DNA of 9,559 nucleotides from JBQCHF01 sp051953655 (GTDB lineage: Bacteria > Actinomycetota > Actinomycetes > Motilibacterales > Motilibacteraceae), in assembly GCA_051953655.1 (NCBI GenBank), contig JBQCIO010000253.1, forward strand, positions 1 to 9,559. The letters are read 5' to 3'. This document shows, in pieces, positions 6,049 through 9,559 of the stretch. The position numbers and the translations under genes were made by a program. Position 1 is the stretch's first letter, and each line of letters opens with the position of its first letter. The notes under the pieces were generated by a model. It made no database searches, was not told the origin of the DNA, and saw only the letters and a list, made by a program, of their open reading frames with translations.

Positions 6049-6074
6049 GGAACCCGGAGACCCGCCGGTAAGTT
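6049..6074 (+). promoter_or_regulatory. Candidate promoter for UPF0182
   Basis: TAAGTT (6069-6074) fits the TAnnnT -10 pattern. Overlapping it, GGAAC (6049-6053), then 18 nt, then GTT (6072-6074) resembles the stress ECF sigma pattern of the SigR/SigH type (GGAAY-N18-GTT). A start near 6081 would give a leader of about 64 nt. Which sigma factor applies, if either, cannot be settled from the sequence. Confidence 0.4.
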
Positions 6075-6089
6075 TCCGTCAGGTCAAGA

Positions 6090-6107
6090 CCGGGGCAACC
6101 GCCCCGG
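6090..6107 (+). other. Perfect hairpin in the UPF0182 leader
   Basis: CCGGGGC-AACC-GCCCCGG is a perfect 7-bp, all G-C stem with a 4-nt loop. It ends 37 nt before the GTG start and does not cover the AGAGG site. It may stabilise the 5' end of the message or act as an attenuator. Confidence 0.55.
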
Positions 6108-6130
6108 CCGACACGACGACACTGCCGACA

Positions 6131-6135
6131 AGAGG
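6131..6135 (+). promoter_or_regulatory. Ribosome binding site that decides the UPF0182 start
   Basis: AGAGG lies 9 nt before GTG 6145. It favours that GTG over the in-frame ATG at 6157, which has no such site. Confidence 0.6.
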
Positions 6136-6144
6136 TCCCACCGC

Positions 6145-9100
6145 GTGAGCTACCAGATGCCGGACCCGGCCGCCGCTCCCCGACGACCGGCGGGGGCTCG
6201 CCGGCGCGGCGGCGCCATCGTCCCGACCGTGGTCGTGCTCGTCGTGCTGCTGGCCCTGTTCGGGCTGTTCACGGGCGTCTACACCGACCTGCTGTGGTTC
6301 CGCAGCGTGGGCTTCACCGAGGTCTTCACCACCCAGCTGTTGGTGAAGTCGGTCATGTTCGTGGTCTTCGGGCTGCTCTTCGCGGCGGCGATCGGGTCCT
6401 CGTTCGTCATCGGCTACCGCACCCGGCCGTTCTACGTGCCGACCGGGGACATGGCCAACCTCGAGCGCTACCGGCAGAACCTCGAGCCGTTCCGGCGCAT
6501 CGTCGTCATCGGCACCTGCGCCCTGCTGGGGCTGCTGGCCGGCAGCACGGCCGCCGGGCAGTGGCAGACCTACCAGCTGTGGCGGAACGGCGGGTCCTTC
6601 GGGGTCAAGGACCCGCAGTTCGGCAAGGACGTCGGCTTCTTCGTCTTCGACCTGCCCTTCTACCGGTTCCTCGTCAGCTTCCTGTTCGCCACCGTCCTGG
6701 TGGCGCTCATCGCGGCCGCGGTCACGCACTACCTCTACGGCGGCCTGCGCCTGCAGGGGCCGGGGGAGCGGACCAGCAACGCGGCCCGGGTGCACCTGTC
6801 GGTGCTGCTGGGCCTGTTCGTGCTGCTCAAGGCGGTGGCCTACTGGCTGGACCGGTTCGGGCTGGAGACCAAGGACGGACGGGTCGGGCGCACCTCGTTC
6901 GTGGGCGCCACCTACACCGACGTCAACGCGGTGCTGCCGGCGAAGAACATCCTCATGGTCATCGCGGCCATCTGCGCGGTGCTGTTCTTCGCCAACATCG
7001 TCTACCGCCGCTGGGTGCTGGCCGGCGTCGGCGTCGTCCTGCTGCTGCTCTCGGCCATCGTCATCGGCGGCCTCTATCCGCTGGTCGTGCAGCAGTTCAG
7101 CGTGAAGCCGAGCGAGCAGGCCAAGGAGTCGGCCTACATCGCCCGCAACATCAGCGGCACGCGCGACGCCTTCGACATCGCCGACTCCGACCAGCAGCCC
7201 TACGCCGCCACCACCACGGCCACCGCCGGGCAGCTGCGCGACGACGCCGCCACCATCCCCGGCATCCGGCTGCTCGACCCGGCCATCGTCTCGCCCACCT
7301 TCCGCCAGCTCCAGCAGGTCAAGGGCTACTACGGCTTCCCGGACGTGCTCGACGTCGACCGCTACACGCTGAACGGCAAAGAGCAGGACTCGGTGGTGTC
7401 GGTGCGCGACATCGACCTCGGCGGGCTGCCGGCCGGGCAGCGCAACTGGATCAACGACCACCTCGTCTACACCCACGGCTTCGGCTTCGTGGCCGCCCGC
7501 GGCAACACTCGGCAGAGCGACGGCAAGCCCTCGTTCTTCGAGTCGAACATCCCGCCCAGCGGCGACCTGGGCGACTTCGAGCCGCGGATCTACTTCGGCG
7601 AGAACTCGCCGAGCTACTCGATCGTGGGCGGCACGAGCAGCGACCCGCGCGAGCTCGACTACCCGAGCAACGACGCCAACGGGCAGGTGTTCAACACCTA
7701 CGCCGGCAAGGGCGGCGTCCCGATCGGCGGGTTCTTCAACAAGCTCGTCTACGCGGTGAAGTACCAGGAGGGCAACATCCTCCTGAGCAACCTCATCAAC
7801 CCCGGCTCGAAGATCCTCTACAACCGCGACCCGCTCGACCGGGTCGAGAAGGTAGCCCCCTGGCTGACCCTGGACGGCAACATCTACCCGGCGGTCGTCA
7901 ACGGCCGGGTCACCTGGATCCTCGACGGCTACACCACGAGCAACAGCTATCCGTACTCCACCCGCACCTCCCTGCAGCAGGCCACCGAGGACTCGCTGAC
8001 CCAGGGGTCGAGCGCCGTGGTCACGCAGGTCGACCAGCAGGCCAACTACATCCGCAACTCGGTGAAGGCCACCGTCGACGCCTACGACGGCACCGTCACC
8101 CTCTACGCCTGGGACGACTCCGACCCCGTGCTCAAGGCCTGGAGCAAGGCGTTCCCCGGCACGGTCGAGCCGAAGTCGGCCATCTCGCCGGAGCTGCTCA
8201 AGCACCTGCGCTACCCCGAGGACCTGTTCAAGGTGCAGCGCACGCTGCTGGCCCGCTACCACGTGACCGACCCGCAGGCCTTCTACACCGGTCAGGACTT
8301 CTGGCGGGTGCCCAACGACCCGACCACCAGCGGCAGCCCGGTGGAGCAGCCGCCGTACTACCTCACGGTGAAGATGCCCGGGCAGGACAAGCCGGCCTTC
8401 TCGCTGACCACCACGTTCGTGCCGAACGGCGACCGGGACAACCTCACCGCGCTGGCCGCGGTGGACGCCGAGCCCGGCGCCGACTACGGGAAGATCCGGG
8501 TCCTGGTGGTGCCCCGCAACACCACGATCTCCGGCCCGGGGCAGGTGCAGAACAACTTCGAGGCCAGCCCCACGGTCTCGCAGACGCTGTCCCTGCTGCG
8601 CCGCGGCGGGTCCGACGTCGTCAACGGCAACCTGCTCACCCTGCCGGTGGGCGGCGGCCTGCTCTACGTCGAGCCGGTCTACGTCCGGGCGGCGGCCGGG
8701 GGCACCTCCTACCCGCTGCTGCAGAAGGTGCTGGTCGCCTTCGGCGACAAGATCGGCTTCGACGACACGCTGCAGGGAGCGTTGGACCAGGTGTTCCAGG
8801 GCAACGCCGGCACCACCACCAACGAACCGGGCACCGGCACCGGCGGCGGGGGCACCCCGAGCCCGACGCCGTCGCCGACGTCGTCGGCCGGCACCGGCAC
8901 GCAGAGCGAGCAGCTGGCCCAGGCGCTGGCCGACATGCAGAAGGCGGTCAGCGACGCCAAGGCCGCGCTGGCCAAGGGCGACTTCGCCGCCTACGGCCAG
9001 GCCCAGCAGGCGCTGCAGGACGCGCTGAACCGGGCGGTGGCCGCCGAGCAGGCCCAGGGCGCCTCGCCCAGCCCGTCGCCGAGCGGCTCGTCCGGCGCGG

Positions 9101-9147
9101 CCGGCCAGGCGACGCCGACGCCGACCCCGAGCACCGCGGGAGGCTGA
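6145..9147 (+). CDS. UPF0182 family large membrane protein
   Basis: 1000 residues from GTG 6145, a normal length for the family. A short basic N-terminus (RRPAGARRRGG) precedes seven hydrophobic helices, at about residues 25-46, 67-90, 117-138, 170-196, 215-235, 267-286 and 290-312. Family hallmarks include YTDLLWFRSVGF (46-57), the segment after the fifth helix with AYWLDRFGL, and YPLVVQQFSVKPSEQAKESAYI (311-332, shown here only as a landmark). Residues about 313-890 form a large domain, probably extracytoplasmic, with repeated WLTLDGNIYPAVVNGRVTW-type strands. The tail (893-1000) has two Pro/Ser/Thr-rich stretches flanking a predicted helix (921-972: AQALADMQKAVSDAKAAL...). No enzymatic motif is recognised and the function is unknown. 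The M. tuberculosis counterpart is Rv3193c (from memory). It is transcribed from the spacer shared with the PPA1309-family gene and is followed by a tRNA gene in the same direction. Confidence 0.95.
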   Translation: MSYQMPDPAAAPRRPAGARRRGGAIVPTVVVLVVLLALFGLFTGVYTDLLWFRSVGFTEVFTTQLLVKSVMFVVFGLLFAAAIGSSFVIGYRTRPFYVPTGDMANLERYRQNLEPFRRIVVIGTCALLGLLAGSTAAGQWQTYQLWRNGGSFGVKDPQFGKDVGFFVFDLPFYRFLVSFLFATVLVALIAAAVTHYLYGGLRLQGPGERTSNAARVHLSVLLGLFVLLKAVAYWLDRFGLETKDGRVGRTSFVGATYTDVNAVLPAKNILMVIAAICAVLFFANIVYRRWVLAGVGVVLLLLSAIVIGGLYPLVVQQFSVKPSEQAKESAYIARNISGTRDAFDIADSDQQPYAATTTATAGQLRDDAATIPGIRLLDPAIVSPTFRQLQQVKGYYGFPDVLDVDRYTLNGKEQDSVVSVRDIDLGGLPAGQRNWINDHLVYTHGFGFVAARGNTRQSDGKPSFFESNIPPSGDLGDFEPRIYFGENSPSYSIVGGTSSDPRELDYPSNDANGQVFNTYAGKGGVPIGGFFNKLVYAVKYQEGNILLSNLINPGSKILYNRDPLDRVEKVAPWLTLDGNIYPAVVNGRVTWILDGYTTSNSYPYSTRTSLQQATEDSLTQGSSAVVTQVDQQANYIRNSVKATVDAYDGTVTLYAWDDSDPVLKAWSKAFPGTVEPKSAISPELLKHLRYPEDLFKVQRTLLARYHVTDPQAFYTGQDFWRVPNDPTTSGSPVEQPPYYLTVKMPGQDKPAFSLTTTFVPNGDRDNLTALAAVDAEPGADYGKIRVLVVPRNTTISGPGQVQNNFEASPTVSQTLSLLRRGGSDVVNGNLLTLPVGGGLLYVEPVYVRAAAGGTSYPLLQKVLVAFGDKIGFDDTLQGALDQVFQGNAGTTTNEPGTGTGGGGTPSPTPSPTSSAGTGTQSEQLAQALADMQKAVSDAKAALAKGDFAAYGQAQQALQDALNRAVAAEQAQGASPSPSPSGSSGAAGQATPTPTPSTAGG

Positions 9148-9182
9148 CCCCGAGGCCGAACCACAGGCTGGCCCGAGCGGAT

Positions 9183-9212
9183 TTGCCTCCGCCCGCGACG
9201 CTGACGTAGTGT
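9183..9212 (+). promoter_or_regulatory. Promoter of the initiator tRNA gene
   Basis: TTGCCT (9183-9188), an 18-nt spacer and TAGTGT (9207-9212) form the best sigma-70-type promoter in the window. The expected start is near 9219, 7 nt before the mature tRNA 5' end. An inverted repeat GTGTC-GA-GACAC (9209-9220) overlaps the -10 and the start site. Confidence 0.7.
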
Positions 9213-9225
9213 CGAGACACACCGA

Positions 9226-9299
9226 CGCGGGGTGGAGCAGCTCGGTAGCTCGCTGGGCTCATAACCCAGAGGTCGCAGGTTCAAATCCTGCCCCCGCTA
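9226..9299 (+). tRNA. Initiator tRNA-fMet (anticodon CAT)
   Basis: 74 nt fold as a full cloverleaf. The acceptor is CGCGGGG with CCCCGCT, the D stem GAGC/GCTC, the anticodon stem CTGGG/CCCAG with loop CTCATAA (anticodon CAT at 9260-9262), and the T stem GCAGG/CCTGC with loop TTCAAAT. Initiator identity is shown by the unpaired C1-U72 end and the three consecutive G-C pairs (GGG/CCC) next to the anticodon loop. The discriminator is A9299. The next bases are CGA, so CCA is not encoded and must be added by nucleotidyltransferase. Elongator tRNA-Met would have a paired first position. Confidence 0.97.
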
Positions 9300-9329
9300 C
9301 GAATGCTGGCCGGAAACACGGTCAGTGTC

Positions 9330-9363
9330 GGACCAGCCCGGCGCGTCTGCGCCGGGCTGGTCC
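9330..9363 (+). terminator. Strong terminator hairpin after tRNA-fMet
   Basis: GGACCAGCCCGGCGC-GTCT-GCGCCGGGCTGGTCC is a perfect 15-bp stem with a tetraloop, 30 nt past the tRNA. It is followed by CGTTTCC, only a short T-run, as is usual in this GC range. Confidence 0.88.
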
Positions 9364-9399
9364 CGTTTCCAGGGTCGTTTCCGGGCTCGTTTCCCGGGT
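9364..9399. repeat. Three imperfect 12-bp tandem repeats after the terminator
   Basis: CGTTTCCAGGGT, CGTTTCCGGGCT and CGTTTCCCGGGT run head to tail directly after the terminator stem, and TTCCCGACCCC continues the theme. Each unit supplies a TTT, so together they offer several weak T-runs for transcript release. No open frame is convincing here. The rest of the gene-free stretch 9400-9559 holds only the small repeats and C-runs listed separately. Confidence 0.8.
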
Positions 9400-9418
9400 T
9401 TCCCGACCCCGTGGACCA

Positions 9419-9450
9419 CCTGTGCCCAGGCAGCACAGGCCTGCCCAGGC
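9419..9450. repeat. Inverted and direct repeats in the gene-free tail
   Basis: CCTGTGC-CCAGGCA-GCACAGG (9419-9439) is a perfect 7-bp inverted repeat. TGCCCAGGC occurs at 9423-9431 and again at 9442-9450. GCCTG-CC-CAGGC (9439-9450) is a second small dyad. They could be a regulatory site of a gene beyond the right edge, or a secondary terminator. Confidence 0.5.
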
Positions 9451-9528
9451 TCTGCCACCTGCCCGCGCCCGCGCAGCCGCGTCCCGGCCGAGGCCCACCC
9501 CCCAAGGGGCCCCCAGACAACCCCCGGG

Positions 9529-9548
9529 CCCAACCCGACCCACCCCCC
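9529..9548 (-). other. G-quadruplex motif on the minus strand
   Basis: The plus strand reads CCC-AA-CCC-GA-CCC-A-CCCCCC. The complement therefore has four G-tracts of at least three with loops of 1, 2 and 2 nt, a textbook quadruplex pattern. Further C-runs lie just upstream, from 9496 to 9525. Confidence 0.75.
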
Positions 9549-9559
9549 GGAGCGGGGAG

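Noticed and set aside
6082..6087. TTGACC on the minus strand as a -35 for the PPA1309-family gene
   Set aside because: The hexamer is good, but no TAnnnT-type -10 falls 16-19 nt downstream of it.
6157..6159. ATG 6157 as the UPF0182 start
   Set aside because: It lacks a ribosome site. GTG 6145 has AGAGG at a suitable distance and gives the usual short N-terminus.
6079..9222. 1047-codon open frame on the minus strand opposite UPF0182
   Set aside because: It is the mirror of a recognised 1000-residue protein in very GC-rich DNA, where long antisense frames are expected. Its translation is Arg/Gly/Val/Ala-rich without domains.
9226..9299. tRNA as an integration site for a mobile element
   Set aside because: No duplicated tRNA 3' end and no integrase is present in the window.
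9281..9543. Several overlapping minus-strand open frames of 73-79 codons in the right tail
   Set aside because: They cross the tRNA, its terminator and the repeats, have no convincing ribosome site and are Gly/Pro/Arg-rich. The region is best read as non-coding.

Overview
The window is very GC-rich with strong G/C at third codon positions. Its gene families (Zincin_2/DUF2342 protease, UPF0182, PPA1309 family, actinobacterial PDZ-Lon protease) and an initiator tRNA with a C1-U72 mismatch and no encoded CCA point to a high-GC actinobacterium. Geodermatophilaceae or a close relative is my guess from the overall look of the proteins, not a proven placement. It reads as an ordinary chromosomal core region. 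I see no integrase, transposase, CRISPR array or phage gene.

Layout, left to right. (1) A minus-strand zincin-like metalloprotease runs off the left edge (1-1337). (2) A 173-bp divergent spacer follows, then a plus-strand atypical SDR/epimerase-like protein with a C-terminal membrane segment (1511-2692) ending in a bulged hairpin. (3) moaE, the large subunit of molybdopterin synthase (2767-3240). (4) A two-gene operon: a 61-residue single-pass membrane protein (3373-3558), overlapped by GTGA with a membrane-anchored PDZ-Lon (S16) protease (3555-4691). (5) A 65-bp array of five 13-bp repeats, then a small multi-pass membrane protein (4843-5343) that looks leaderless. (6) This gene converges on a PPA1309-family gene (5366-5935, minus) across a hairpin that contains both stop codons. 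(7) A 209-bp divergent spacer carries three 10-bp repeats, a promoter candidate and a leader hairpin. It is followed by the 1000-residue UPF0182 membrane protein (6145-9147). (8) An initiator tRNA-Met (9226-9299) has a good -35/-10 promoter and a perfect 15-bp terminator. (9) A gene-free, C-rich tail (9364-9559) holds tandem repeats and a G-quadruplex motif on the minus strand.

How the genes relate: the zincin, PDZ-Lon protease and UPF0182 protein also lie together in Mycobacterium tuberculosis (Rv3195, Rv3194c, Rv3193c, from memory). The cluster therefore looks like an old actinobacterial neighbourhood whose joint role is unknown. Two predicted proteases, several uncharacterised membrane proteins and UPF0182 suggest envelope or membrane-protein maintenance, but that is inference. 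moaE serves molybdenum cofactor synthesis and has no other Mo-cofactor gene beside it here.

I did not find a clearly new defence or mobile system. The most unusual items are the 13-bp palindrome-linked array, the hairpin built from two stop codons, the SDR without its usual Tyr/Lys pair, and the quadruplex-prone region behind the tRNA.
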